Program-made: the position numbers and the translations under genes
Part shown: piece by piece, positions 7,175 through 16,167 of the stretch
Numbering within the stretch: position 1 is the stretch's first letter
Layout of the letters: each line of letters begins with the position of its first letter
Assembly (NCBI GenBank): GCA_041389525.1
Contig: JAWKRR010000058.1
Span: forward strand, 1 to 45,906
Source of the DNA: JACKFB01 sp041389525
GTDB taxonomy: Bacteria > Myxococcota_A > UBA9042 > PHBI01 > JACKFB01
Length of the DNA: 45,906 nucleotides
Direction of reading: 5' to 3'
Notes under the pieces: model-generated
Database searches by the model: none
What the model was told of the DNA's origin: nothing
What the model saw: the letters and a program-made list of their open reading frames with translations, nothing else

Positions 7175-8641
7175 ATGGGAACCCCCAAACCCCCACTCGC
7201 AGCGACTGACGCACCGCCGGGCTCGCCGTCGGCCGGCCCGCTGCTCGCGTACCGCCTGCGCGCGCTGCGCCGCCGCGCGTCCTGGGTGGGAGGTGGCGCC
7301 AGCGCTGCCATCGCCGTGCTCGCGCTGCTCGGCGCCGGCGCCCTCGCGCTCTCCATCGACAGCAGCGTCGCCACCGACCTCGCCGGTCCCGACCCAGCGG
7401 CCGCCAGCGCGTCCGTCCGCGAGCGCAGCTTCTGGTACCTCGTGCTCGCGTCGCTGGTCTTCTCCTACACCACCTTTGAGACCCTCTTCCGCGCCCCCGA
7501 CACCCGCTTCGTCGCGCGCCTCCCCATCCGCGGACGCAGCCGCTGGCTCGACCTCTGCGCGCGCTCCCTCGCGCTGCACCTGCCGCTGCTCTTCCCCGGC
7601 GCCGCCCTCAGCATCAGCCTGCTGCTCCACGGCGCCACCGACACCGCCGCCCACGTCGCGCTGACCCACGGCCTCGTGTTCGCCCTCGGTCTCGCCGCGT
7701 CCGCCCGCCTGCACCTCCTCGCCGGCCGCTCGCTGCTCGGCGAAGCCACCGCCTTCCGCCACGCCCTCGCCGGCGGCCTCGTCAGCGATGACGCCGCGTT
7801 CCTCCTCTACTCGCCCGCCGCCGGCCTGACCGTCAGCCTGATCTCCGCCGTGGTCCTCGACGCCCTCCTCAGCCGCTCGCTCGGCCTCGGCCCCCTCCCC
7901 GCCTCCCCGGGCCTGACGCTGACCCTGGCCATCTCCGTCGCAGCCGCCGCGTTCTACCTCGTCCGCGACGCCGCCCTCGAGGCCGATCGCACCCTCCCCT
8001 TCGTCATCCCGCGCTTCGCCGAGCTCGACGTCGCGCCGCCCTACCGCGAGGACGGCCTCCCGGCGCACACCCCCGGCGAAGACCTCCAGCGCTTCCTCCC
8101 GCAAGTCGCCCGCCCCTACTTCCTAAACAACCTCCGCCAGCTCCGCCGCCGCCACCGCCTCGATCGCATCCTGCTCTGGCTCTACGCCGCCTGGCTCGCC
8201 CGCGCCGTCATCTTCGCCCGCCCCACGGCCCCCGCGACCGAGCTCGCCAGCACAGCACTGACGGGCCTCGCCGTCCTCGTCGGCGTCTTCCTCGTGTCCG
8301 CCTTCCGCCTGCGCGGCCCCGAGCTCGCCGCCCCCGCCCTCCACGCGACCCTGCCCCTGGACCCGCGCGGCGCATCCCTCGGCGAGCTGGCCGCCTCCAT
8401 CATCCACCCCCTCTGGGCCGCCGCCCTCGCCGCCCTCGCCGTCACCGTCGCCGCTGGCCCCCTCCCTGGCGCCGCCACCCTCGCCCTCGGCGCCCTCCTC
8501 TGCGTCGCGCTCACCCTGGCCGCCCGCGCCCTCGCGTCCGTCGCCACAGCCCGCCTCCCCGCCATGGCCGTCGCCTGGCGCGCCGCGGTCATCCTCGCCG
8601 CCGCCCTCGCCAGCTCGCCCGCCCCCTGGAGTTCCACGTGA
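7175..8641 (+). CDS. ABC transporter permease-like membrane protein
   Basis: The 488 residues hold many long hydrophobic segments (near residues 35-60, 85-105, 130-165, 195-260 and 330-470), Ala/Leu/Val-rich and broken by Arg-rich loops. No substrate motif is recognised. The ATG has GGAGA about 9 bases upstream. Its stop overlaps the start of the adjacent ABC ATPase (GTGA), the main evidence for a permease role. The organisation resembles ABC-2-type exporters with one permease and one ATPase. Substrate unknown. Confidence 0.7.
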   Translation: MGTPKPPLAATDAPPGSPSAGPLLAYRLRALRRRASWVGGGASAAIAVLALLGAGALALSIDSSVATDLAGPDPAAASASVRERSFWYLVLASLVFSYTTFETLFRAPDTRFVARLPIRGRSRWLDLCARSLALHLPLLFPGAALSISLLLHGATDTAAHVALTHGLVFALGLAASARLHLLAGRSLLGEATAFRHALAGGLVSDDAAFLLYSPAAGLTVSLISAVVLDALLSRSLGLGPLPASPGLTLTLAISVAAAAFYLVRDAALEADRTLPFVIPRFAELDVAPPYREDGLPAHTPGEDLQRFLPQVARPYFLNNLRQLRRRHRLDRILLWLYAAWLARAVIFARPTAPATELASTALTGLAVLVGVFLVSAFRLRGPELAAPALHATLPLDPRGASLGELAASIIHPLWAAALAALAVTVAAGPLPGAATLALGALLCVALTLAARALASVATARLPAMAVAWRAAVILAAALASSPAPWSST

Positions 8642-9375
8642 GCACGCCCCCACCCCGCCTCGCGGTCAGCGGCCTCAGAAAAGGCTACCGCGGCATCCTC
8701 GCGGTCGAAGATGTCTCCCTCGAGATCGCCCCCGGCGAGCTCTGCGGCGTCATCGGCCCCAACGGCGCCGGCAAATCCACCACCGCCCGCATCCTCACCG
8801 GCCAGATCCTGCCCGACGCCGGCGAGGTCAGCATCGACGGCCACCGCATCGATCGCGAGCCCCTGGTCGCGCGGCGCCTGACCGGCTACGTCCCGCAGGA
8901 GCTCTCGCTCTATCCGTTCCTCACGGGCCGCGAGACCCTCGCCTTCGTCGGAGCCGTCCGCGGCCTCGGCGACACTGAGCTGGACGCGACCATCGACGCG
9001 CTGCTCGCCCGCCTGGGCCTCAGCGCCGCCCAGCACCGCATGGCGCGCGAGTACAGCGAGGGCATGGCGCGCAAGCTGGCCATCGGCTGCGCGCTGCTTG
9101 GCGACCCGCCGCTCCTCGTGCTCGACGAGTCCCTCAATGGCCTCGATCCGCGAGCCGCCGCCGAGCTAAAAGACGTCCTGCGCGAGCGCGTCTCCGCGGG
9201 CGCGACCGTGCTGCTGGTCAGCCACGAGCTCGACGTGCTCGAGCGCCTCTGCTCGTCCATCGTCCTCATCGATCGCGGTCGGGTCACCGCGACGCTGGAC
9301 CGCGCCGGCCTGGACGCCATGCGCGCCGGCGGTCACAGCCTCGAGGCCTTCTTTCTCGAGCAGACCGCGCCCTGA
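8638..9375 (+). CDS. ABC transporter ATP-binding protein
   Basis: The 245 residues form one complete nucleotide-binding domain. Walker A is GPNGAGKST near residue 42, the Q-loop is VPQE, Walker B is LLVLDES near residue 160, and the H-loop is SHELD. Two motifs differ from the norm: the signature is YSEGM instead of LSGGQ, and Walker B ends DES instead of DEP. Both variants occur in ABC-2-type export ATPases. Translationally coupled to the membrane gene before it, so the pair probably makes one exporter. GTG start at 8638. Confidence 0.93.
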   Translation: MSTPPPRLAVSGLRKGYRGILAVEDVSLEIAPGELCGVIGPNGAGKSTTARILTGQILPDAGEVSIDGHRIDREPLVARRLTGYVPQELSLYPFLTGRETLAFVGAVRGLGDTELDATIDALLARLGLSAAQHRMAREYSEGMARKLAIGCALLGDPPLLVLDESLNGLDPRAAAELKDVLRERVSAGATVLLVSHELDVLERLCSSIVLIDRGRVTATLDRAGLDAMRAGGHSLEAFFLEQTAP

Positions 9376-9479
9376 TCGCGGCGCGGAGTGTCGCCTTGAG
9401 CCCGCCCCGGCCGGGCTGTTGACGCCACGCGAAGCCGTGCGCTACTGCAGCGTGGCCCCCGGATCGTCGGAGTTCTACG

Positions 9480-11429
9480 ATGACAGAGCCGATGCTGACC
9501 TTCTCCGGCCGAGTCCTCTTCCTCACCGCCGATCCGGAGCTGCTGCGGCGCCAGTTGGCCGGCGAAGACTTGGCCTGGGACCCTGAGCGGCCGCTCATCG
9601 ACAACATCTCCACCGACGAGATCACCCCGGGCTGGGTCTGTTTTTACTACGACGAGACCCTCGGCGAGTTCGCCTACGTCGGCCTGCGCGGCGGGGTCAT
9701 GGAGCGCAACGACCTGCGCTCCGGCGGCTTCGACGTGGTCGTCAGCGGGCTGTCGAAGGGCTGCGGGTCCAGCCGCGAGACCGCGCCCTACTCAGAGAAA
9801 GCCGCCGGCGTGCGCTTGGTCATCGCGAGCTCCATCGAGAAGATCTACGGGCAGAACTCGCAGAACATCGGGCTTCTGACCTCCACCGATCTCGGGCTGG
9901 TGCCTCGAATCTTGCGCGGCGAGGCCATCCCACGCTCGGAGTTCACCCGCGGGCTGGACCCGATCAGCCGCGGCATCGTGGAGGCGGGCGGCCTCTTCGA
10001 GTACGCCAAGGCGCGCCTCGCCGGGCGGGTGCAGCCGCCGGCCGTGCACACCCCGAAACGCCCGATGACGCTTGTCGAAAAGCTGATCGCGCGGCGGGCG
10101 GTGGTCGACGCCGCCGACGATGTGCTGAGCGTGCCGGCGGTCGCGCCCGGCGACGCGCTCTTCGTGCGCGCCGACGTCCGCTTCTCCCACGAGTACGTCA
10201 CCCCGATGGCCGAAGCGCTCTTCAACGGGGCTTTCGGCGGCGACGCGCGGGTGGCTGAGCCGGAGACGGTCTTCGCGTTCCGAGATCACCTGACCTTCAT
10301 CGACCAGGTGATGCCCAAAGCTCACCGGGACATGGGGCTGCTCGAGCGAGCCAACGGCCTGGCGACCACCCAGCAGAGCTTCACCGCGCGTCAGGGGATT
10401 CGCTTGTACGGCGAGGTGGCCGAGGGCGGGTCTGAGGCGATCTGCCACAACGCGGTGCTCGAAGACCTCGCGCGGCCCGGCGACATCGTGGTCGGGACCG
10501 ACTCGCACACCTGCACCGCGGGGGCCCTCGGCGCCTTCGCGTTCGGGGTGGGCTCGACCGATATGGCCAGCGGCTGGTTCACCCGCGATTTCCGGGTGCG
10601 CGTGCCCGAGACGGTGCTCTTTCGGTTGAGCGGCTCCCTCGCCGTCGACTGCTCCGCCAAGGACGTGATGCTGCGGATCATGGCCACGCCCTACATCCGT
10701 GAGGGCTTGGCCATCGGTCAGGTCCTGGAGTTCGAGGGCGAAGCCGTCACCGCCATGAACTTGGACGAACGGGCGACCCTGACGAACATGGCCGTCGAGG
10801 CCGGCGCCTTCACCGGGATCATCGCGGCCGACGAGAAGGTCGTCATCGAGATCGCCGAGATCCGCGGCGTGTCTCCCGACGCGGTCCGCGGCACGGTGCT
10901 GCGCTCGGACCCGGACGCCGAGTTCGCGGCTGTCTTCGACATCGACGTCAGCGAGCTCCGCCCGATGGTCGCGACGCCTGGCGACCCGCGAAACGGCATC
11001 GACATCAGCGCGCTCCCCGGCGAGGTCGCCATCGACATCGCGTACGGCGGGAGCTGCACTGGCGGCAAGAAGACCGACATGGACCTCTATGCGCGCGTGC
11101 TTGGCAAGGCGGTCGCCGAGGGCCGCGGGGTCGCCGAGGGCGTGGATCTCTACATCCAGTTCGGCAGTCAGCACATCCGCCGCTACGCCGAATCGCGCGG
11201 ATATATCGAGCTCTTTCAGAAGGCCGGCGCGCGCTTGGTCAACCCGAGCTGTGGCGCGTGCATCAAGGCGGGGCCTGGGGTCAGCCTGAACGACACGCAG
11301 GTGACCATCTCGGCCATCAACCGGAACTTCCCGGGGCGATCGGGGCCGGGGCAGGTCTACCTGGCCAGCCCGCTGGTCGTCGCAGCGAGCGCGGTCGCCG
11401 GGCGCATCGTCGCGCCGTCGGGCTTGTAG
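9480..11429 (+). CDS. Single-chain aconitase / isopropylmalate dehydratase family enzyme, swivel domain first
   Basis: A [4Fe-4S] hydro-lyase of 649 residues. Residues 1-190 resemble LeuD (GLSKGCGSSRETAPYSEKAAG, then YGQNSQNIGLL). Residues 200-649 resemble LeuC or homoaconitase (GTDSHTCTAGALGAFAFG near 340). The cluster cysteines are C526 (GGSCTGG), C591 and C594 (NPSCGAC), with the usual spacing. Small-then-large is the reverse of the order in aconitase. GSCTGG replaces the common GSCTNG. The substrate may be isopropylmalate, homoaconitate or a related acid; I cannot decide. No leucine or lysine pathway gene is adjacent. Monocistronic, with a weak TTGACG/TACTGC promoter at 9419-9448. Confidence 0.85.
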   Translation: MTEPMLTFSGRVLFLTADPELLRRQLAGEDLAWDPERPLIDNISTDEITPGWVCFYYDETLGEFAYVGLRGGVMERNDLRSGGFDVVVSGLSKGCGSSRETAPYSEKAAGVRLVIASSIEKIYGQNSQNIGLLTSTDLGLVPRILRGEAIPRSEFTRGLDPISRGIVEAGGLFEYAKARLAGRVQPPAVHTPKRPMTLVEKLIARRAVVDAADDVLSVPAVAPGDALFVRADVRFSHEYVTPMAEALFNGAFGGDARVAEPETVFAFRDHLTFIDQVMPKAHRDMGLLERANGLATTQQSFTARQGIRLYGEVAEGGSEAICHNAVLEDLARPGDIVVGTDSHTCTAGALGAFAFGVGSTDMASGWFTRDFRVRVPETVLFRLSGSLAVDCSAKDVMLRIMATPYIREGLAIGQVLEFEGEAVTAMNLDERATLTNMAVEAGAFTGIIAADEKVVIEIAEIRGVSPDAVRGTVLRSDPDAEFAAVFDIDVSELRPMVATPGDPRNGIDISALPGEVAIDIAYGGSCTGGKKTDMDLYARVLGKAVAEGRGVAEGVDLYIQFGSQHIRRYAESRGYIELFQKAGARLVNPSCGACIKAGPGVSLNDTQVTISAINRNFPGRSGPGQVYLASPLVVAASAVAGRIVAPSGL

Positions 11430-11452
11430 AGCTGGGGCGAGCCGCCAGCCGC

Positions 11453-13294
11453 TCAAGCCGCCGGGGAGTCGCCTAGTCGCATCAGCTCCGCGCCCGCGCC
11501 CATGCGCTGCGCGTCTTCGCGCAGCCCAGCGCGCATCAGCTCGGCCTCCGCGTCGCGACCCAACGCGGCCAGCAGGTTGAGCAGCCGCCGCCGGATCCGC
11601 AAACCCAGCAGCAAGCTCCCGCCTGCGTTGGCCTGGGCCGCGAGATCGTAGAGGCGGGACACCGCAGGGTCCGACGCCGGCCCCAGGGTGACGATGAGGC
11701 TCTCCGCATCCATGGCCGAGGTGCGCGCGCCCAGGCGCTGGGCCCGCGCCAGCACCTTCGTCGCCACCGCCAGCGCCCGCGCAGCTTCCAGCCCGGCGTC
11801 GACGGCGATCAGGCGGTGCGAGAGCGCCTCCAAGGTCCGGCCGGCGGCCTCGAGTCGGTCGGCCGCGGCGCACAGGTCGGCGGCCAGGTCGGGGCTGGGA
11901 ACCAGCGCGAGGCGCACCCGCACGCCCATGGCCGCCACCTCGCAGGCGACGACCTCCGCCCCGATTCCGGCCGTCACGTCTTCGGCGGCCGCGACCTCCT
12001 GGATGCTGTCGCCAGGTCTCCCAGCGACCACCAGGGCCTCCGCTGCGGCCAGGTGGCACATCACCTGATCAAGCGCCCGCTCGCGGGCGGCAAAGAAGGC
12101 CGCGCCGGCCCGAAACCCTGTGATGGCGAACCCGACCCGGCCGCGCGTGAACGCCAGGGCCGAGAGGTTCACGTCGATGCGGGCGCGGGCGTCGTCGTAT
12201 CCCAGGCTGCGGGCGCTCTCGAGCGCCTCCACCAGGGCGCCCTCTGCGCGATCCAGCTCACCGCGGCGCGCGTCGAGCTGGGCGATGAGGCCTGTCACGT
12301 CGATGGCTGCCCGCCCCTCGCCCACCCGTCGAAAGGTCTCGCCCGCTGAGACCCAGGCGGCCCGCGCGCGGTCCAGCTCGCCGTCTTCGAAGTCGAGGTT
12401 GCCCAGATTGACCTCGGCGGCCGCCAGCCCCAGCGCGAAGCCCCGCGCCGCGGCGAGCTCGCGCGCGGCCTCGTACATCTCCCGGGCCGCAGCCCGGTCG
12501 CCTCGCGTCGCGGCGATGTTTCCGAGATCGGTCAGCGCTCGCGACTGCCCCACGCTGTCTCTCGAAGCGCGAGCGAGCTCAAGCCCCGCACGAAAACAGG
12601 CCTCGGCCTCCGCCAGGCGGCCCGCCGTGCGCGCCAAGTTCCCGAGGTTCGCCTGGGCCGTCGCCTCGCCTGCGGAGTGCCCGGCCTGATGGAAGAGATC
12701 GCGGGCGCCCTCGAACGCCTCGCGGGCCGCTTGGAGGCTGCCCGCCGCACGCTCGACGCCGCCAAGCGCGTTGAGCGAGGTCGCCGCGCCCACGGGATCT
12801 TCCAACCTGACGTAGATGTCCATGGCTCGGCGCAGCTGCAGCCGCGCGCCGTCCCAGTCGCCGCGGGTGATGCTGAGCAGCCCAAGGTTTCCGACGTGCG
12901 TCGCTTGGCCGCGCGCGTCGCCTGAGGCCTCCGCCAACTCGAGAGCCTCGTGGTGGAGGCTGGCGGCCTCGCGCTGACGGCCCTCCCGGCCAACGGCCAC
13001 CCCGAGCTCGCCAAGGGTGAGCGCGAGCTCGTGGAGGAGATGCCGATCTCGGGACAGCCGCACCGCGAGCGTGAGCGCTTCCTCGGCCTGACCGCCGTCA
13101 CCGACGCGCGCGGCCGCGGTCGCCGCCAAGCGCCACGCGCGCACCGCATCAACGAAGGCCCGCGAGTCCGCGAAGGCGCTCCCCGCCTGAACGTAGAGCG
13201 GCGCCGCCAGCCCGTGGCGCCCTTGCTCAGCCAGCGTCTGAGCCCGCGAAAAGAGCTCCGGACCCGGACCGCGCTTCGACGATGAGTCGACCAT
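11453..13294 (-). CDS. Tetratricopeptide-repeat protein
   Basis: The 613 residues are almost entirely tandem TPR-like helical pairs. Typical cores recur about every 40 residues between roughly 60 and 400 (for example LGNLARTAGRLAEAEACFRAGLELA and LGNIAATRGDRAAAREMYEAARELA); the C-terminal third is more diverged. No signal peptide, DNA-binding domain or kinase domain is visible, so it is probably a cytoplasmic scaffold. GAGGG abuts the ATG directly, so the start is not firmly fixed. It converges on the aconitase-like gene with a 23-base gap. Partner unknown. Confidence 0.8.
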   Translation of the reverse strand: MVDSSSKRGPGPELFSRAQTLAEQGRHGLAAPLYVQAGSAFADSRAFVDAVRAWRLAATAAARVGDGGQAEEALTLAVRLSRDRHLLHELALTLGELGVAVGREGRQREAASLHHEALELAEASGDARGQATHVGNLGLLSITRGDWDGARLQLRRAMDIYVRLEDPVGAATSLNALGGVERAAGSLQAAREAFEGARDLFHQAGHSAGEATAQANLGNLARTAGRLAEAEACFRAGLELARASRDSVGQSRALTDLGNIAATRGDRAAAREMYEAARELAAARGFALGLAAAEVNLGNLDFEDGELDRARAAWVSAGETFRRVGEGRAAIDVTGLIAQLDARRGELDRAEGALVEALESARSLGYDDARARIDVNLSALAFTRGRVGFAITGFRAGAAFFAARERALDQVMCHLAAAEALVVAGRPGDSIQEVAAAEDVTAGIGAEVVACEVAAMGVRVRLALVPSPDLAADLCAAADRLEAAGRTLEALSHRLIAVDAGLEAARALAVATKVLARAQRLGARTSAMDAESLIVTLGPASDPAVSRLYDLAAQANAGGSLLLGLRIRRRLLNLLAALGRDAEAELMRAGLREDAQRMGAGAELMRLGDSPAA

Positions 13295-13376
13295 CCCTCA
13301 AGAATAGACAACGACCCGACCCGAGTCACCCCGTGGAGAACTTGCCCGACTGGCCTTCACCGCGGAAGCTGACACC

Positions 13377-13940
13377 ATGCGGCGATACCTGCTCATGGTG
13401 CTGGCGACCCTCCTCTTCGCGACCTCTTCGGCCTGCCGAAGCACGACGAACTCGGCCACCGCGTCGCGCCGTGACGTCCCCACCCACACGGTGAGCCGAC
13501 GCGACGCACCGGGTTTCGAGGGCAGCGTCGCGGAGCGGTGTCGTGCGCTCGAGCCGCTCATGCGCGAAGCCGCAGTACGCCGGGGAATCGACGTGGGCCT
13601 CATCGCCGGCATCGTCCGCGTCGAGTCCACCTTCCGACCCCACGTCGAGAGCCGCGCCGGCGCCATCGGCCTCATGCAGGTCATGCCATCGAACGCGAGC
13701 CGACTCGGCTGCGGCGACTTGCGGGAGCCTCGCGAGAATCTTGAGTGCGGGCTCGAGGTGCTCAAGCGCTTCCTCGATTACTACGACCACGACGTGGTCT
13801 TGGCGCTGTCCGGCTACAACTCGGGGCATCGCCGGCCCAACACGGCGCGCCGCGAGTCGACCACACCGGCGAACCTGGCCTACGTCGAGAAGGTCCTCGC
13901 GGCGCGCACGACCTACCTGCGACGCGGCTGCGCGCCGTGA
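13377..13940 (+). CDS. Lytic transglycosylase (SLT) lipoprotein
   Basis: Predicted to cleave peptidoglycan between MurNAc and GlcNAc from the periplasmic face of a membrane. Lipobox TSSAC gives Cys20. The SLT fold follows: IAGIVRVESTFRP with catalytic Glu83, AGAIGLMQVMP, and LALSGYNSG near residue 140. At 187 residues it is a minimal SLT domain with a short linker, like MltC/EmtA-type enzymes without accessory domains. ATG 13377 has GGAAG 7 bases upstream. Overlaps the next gene by 4 bases (GTGA). Confidence 0.9.
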   Translation: MRRYLLMVLATLLFATSSACRSTTNSATASRRDVPTHTVSRRDAPGFEGSVAERCRALEPLMREAAVRRGIDVGLIAGIVRVESTFRPHVESRAGAIGLMQVMPSNASRLGCGDLREPRENLECGLEVLKRFLDYYDHDVVLALSGYNSGHRRPNTARRESTTPANLAYVEKVLAARTTYLRRGCAP

Positions 13941-14347
13941 ACGCGGTGCTGGTCGCGGTCGGGCTGCTCCAACATGGCGAGGGCGCAGACGGCTCGGCGC
14001 GCTACGTCGTGACGCGCCGGCCCGCCGGGGCCGACCACCTGCCTGGCGCGTGGGAACTCCCGGGCGGCAAGGTAGATCCTGGCGAATCGCCGGCCGACGC
14101 CCTCGTCCGCGAGCTTCGCGAAGAGCTCGGCGTCGAGATCACTGCGCCGCGACCGCTGACCTTCTCGTGGCACGCCTACCCTGAGCGCACGGTCCTGCTG
14201 CTCTTCTTCGGCGCAGAGACCACAGCCCAGAGCGCGCCGCCCCGTCCCCTCGCGGCGACAGAGCTGCGGCTGATAAGTCGGAGCGAGCTGCTCGCCCTGC
14301 CCTTTCCGGCGGCGAACGGCCCGCTCCTCGACCTGCTCAGAAGCTGA
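13937..14347 (+). CDS. NUDIX hydrolase, MutT-like
   Basis: The 136 residues contain a complete NUDIX box: GKVDPGESPADALVRELREE followed by LGV (near residues 48-70). It therefore hydrolyses a nucleoside diphosphate linked to another group. The overall pattern, with GAWELPGGK, resembles 8-oxo-dGTP diphosphatase MutT, but the substrate is not proven. GTG 13937 is chosen because it overlaps the transglycosylase stop and the upstream frame is a shadow of that gene. The 3' end overlaps the convergent PEGA gene by 11 bases. Confidence 0.88.
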   Translation: MNAVLVAVGLLQHGEGADGSARYVVTRRPAGADHLPGAWELPGGKVDPGESPADALVRELREELGVEITAPRPLTFSWHAYPERTVLLLFFGAETTAQSAPPRPLAATELRLISRSELLALPFPAANGPLLDLLRS

Positions 14348-15905
14348 ACCCGGCGCCGAGCCCGGCGGTACCCGGCGCGAGCAGCGGCCCGACGTACTGC
14401 AGCTTCGGCACCGAGGGCGCCCAGGCCGCGTCAGGATCCTCGACCTTCTGCAGCAAGAAGCCGGCAACGCTCGTGCCTGCCCCCACGACGGTCAGGACAA
14501 TGCCCACGTTGCGAAGCGTGCGCGCGTCCTTCGCCTCGCCGGCGATGACGACGCGCTCATCATACTCTTTGCAGCCCGCGGTTTTTCCGCCAGTGCACTG
14601 CGCCTCGGCGAGCTTGTCCTTGAACTGCAGGTGGAAGATCGCGGTCATCGCGCCGCCGCCCAGGGCCACGCCGGCGCCGGCCCAGCCGATCCACCGCGTG
14701 TACCACGGCTTGTAGATCGGCTCGGGCGCCTCGGTGTCCACGCCGGCCATCAGTCGCGCCATGGCCGCGACGCGGTTGTTGGAGACCACGTTGGGCTTCA
14801 CGTACAGCGACTGCTGACGGTCGACCTTCTGGTTCGCGACGTTGACGAGGTAGCCGTCGACGTAGGCGCGCCCGTCGTGGTCGACCAGACCCGTCACCAG
14901 CACGTAGTCGACGGCCAGCAGCGAACCGACGCGCGAAGCGAAATCGGCGATGCGGCGCTGCAGCGTCTTCTCGTCGGGCATCTCGAACCCGAAACGCTCG
15001 TCGAAGGCCAGCGAGGTCTCGTAATCGATGTCGATGCTGAGCTCGGCTGGGCGCTCGACCTGGATGTTCACCTTGTGGGCCATGGACTCACGGCCGCCCT
15101 TCTTCGCGGTCACGGTGACCGAACCGGCGTAGAGGCCGTCGTAGGTCGCCGGCGTCCGCTGCTGCTGCAGCTTGCCGTTGATCATCACCTCGGCGCCCGG
15201 CGGCTCGGTGCGCACGGTCAACGTGCCGTTTCGCTGCTCGCCCAGACGCCGATAGGTCTCGCGGTAGAGCGCCACGATATCGGGGTGGTAGTCCTCTTCG
15301 GTGACCTTCGCCTCGTCGCCGAAAGCGCGGATGATCTCCTCCATGATCTCGGCCGACTTCTCGCGATTCTCGTTGTCGAAGTGCGAGCGGGCGAGGAGCA
15401 TCTGAGTGCGGAAATACTCGCGGCGCACCTCTTGGCTGAGGTCGATGTTGTCCATGATGAGCTTCAGCTCAGCCTTGGCCTTCGCGAGGATGTCGATGGC
15501 CGCGCGAGGGTTGGTGTAGACGAGCTCGTCGCCCTCCTTCACCCACGCCTCGATCTGCTTCATCTTCCCTTCGGCGATGCGCTTGGACGAGGCCGTCATC
15601 ACCGAGGCGATCTTCTTCTGGGCGTCCGCGCGCGACAGGATGGCGTAGCGCTTCAGCTCGGACATCTCGCTGGCGATGCGCTCGGCGTACTCCGCGGTCT
15701 TGTCGAAGTCCTGGCCCTGAACGTACAGCTCGAGCACGGCGAGTGACGCCTCCAGGCCTTCGCCCGTGGCGCGGCCCTTGGCCGGTTCGGCGGCGACCGC
15801 GGCCGGCGCGATGCTCAGCGGCGCCATCGCCACCAGGAGCGCGAGCGCCCGCGCCGCCATGTTGCGGCCACGGGTCGAGGGATTCTGCAATGATCGGCGG
15901 CGCAT
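14337..15905 (-). CDS. Exported PEGA-domain protein with membrane helices
   Basis: A 522-residue exported protein. The N-terminus carries a signal segment (ARALALLVAMAPLSIAPAAVAA). A helical region of about 200 residues follows, then a PEGA domain (LTVRTEPPGAEVMINGK near 225), a domain with VDYVLVTGLVDHDGRAYVDGYLVN, and two hydrophobic segments near 405 and 465 on either side of a Cys-containing loop. PEGA domains occur in surface proteins and are common in this lineage. ATG 15905 has AGGAG 6 bases upstream, better than the ATG at 15965. A strong promoter lies at 15981-16008. Role unknown. Confidence 0.8.
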   Translation of the reverse strand: MRRRSLQNPSTRGRNMAARALALLVAMAPLSIAPAAVAAEPAKGRATGEGLEASLAVLELYVQGQDFDKTAEYAERIASEMSELKRYAILSRADAQKKIASVMTASSKRIAEGKMKQIEAWVKEGDELVYTNPRAAIDILAKAKAELKLIMDNIDLSQEVRREYFRTQMLLARSHFDNENREKSAEIMEEIIRAFGDEAKVTEEDYHPDIVALYRETYRRLGEQRNGTLTVRTEPPGAEVMINGKLQQQRTPATYDGLYAGSVTVTAKKGGRESMAHKVNIQVERPAELSIDIDYETSLAFDERFGFEMPDEKTLQRRIADFASRVGSLLAVDYVLVTGLVDHDGRAYVDGYLVNVANQKVDRQQSLYVKPNVVSNNRVAAMARLMAGVDTEAPEPIYKPWYTRWIGWAGAGVALGGGAMTAIFHLQFKDKLAEAQCTGGKTAGCKEYDERVVIAGEAKDARTLRNVGIVLTVVGAGTSVAGFLLQKVEDPDAAWAPSVPKLQYVGPLLAPGTAGLGAGFSF

Positions 15906-15980
15906 GAACGCTCCTGCTGTCGGGTGTGCGGCGTGATTCGGTCGCTGCGCACGATGGCGCGACACCCGCAGTGGTTTTCC

Positions 15981-16008
15981 ATCGTATGCCGGGCCAGAGC
16001 GCTGTCAA
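15981..16008 (-). promoter_or_regulatory. Sigma-70-type promoter of the PEGA-domain gene
   Basis: On the minus strand TTGACA (16008-16003, 6/6), a 16-base spacer and TACGAT (15986-15981, 5/6) lie about 75 bases before the ATG at 15905. One of the best sigma-70 matches in the window. Confidence 0.6.
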
Positions 16009-16048
16009 CTCGCTGCAGGTGGTGCCGGCCCAGCTGTCCCGGCCCCCT

Positions 16049-16086
16049 GTCCCAAGCGCGACAGGTGTCTCGCGACACATTGGGAC
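16049..16086. promoter_or_regulatory. Dyad with repeated CGCGACA, candidate activator site
   Basis: GTCCCAA (16049-16055) is mirrored by TTGGGAC (16080-16086). The inner part holds CGCGACA twice in direct orientation and a GTGTC/GACAC hairpin. The centre is about 86 bases before the start predicted from the sigma-54 promoter at 16128-16143, a typical enhancer position. Binding is inferred. Confidence 0.4.
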
Positions 16087-16127
16087 GTTTGGCCCCGTAA
16101 GTTTCTTGAATCACGCGCGGTCCTGCA

Positions 16128-16143
16128 TGGCACGCGGCTTGCT
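16128..16143 (+). promoter_or_regulatory. Perfect sigma-54 promoter
   Basis: TGGCACGCGGCTTGCT matches TGGCACGnnnnTTGCW at every fixed position. The start would be near 16154, just before GGAGG (16158-16162) and the ATG at 16168, giving a leader of about 14 bases. Transcription should depend on RpoN and an ATP-dependent activator. Confidence 0.75.
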
Positions 16144-16167
16144 CAGTAGGGCGGCACGGAGGTCGCC

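Noticed and set aside
9792..12059. 755-codon minus-strand open frame opposite the aconitase-like and TPR genes
   Set aside because: Covers two well-supported genes in antisense and is Arg/Gly/His-rich without motifs.
16021..16045. GGCACC...TGCAG on the minus strand as a sigma-54 promoter for the PEGA gene
   Set aside because: The spacing is two bases too short, and a near-consensus sigma-70 promoter sits at 15981-16008.
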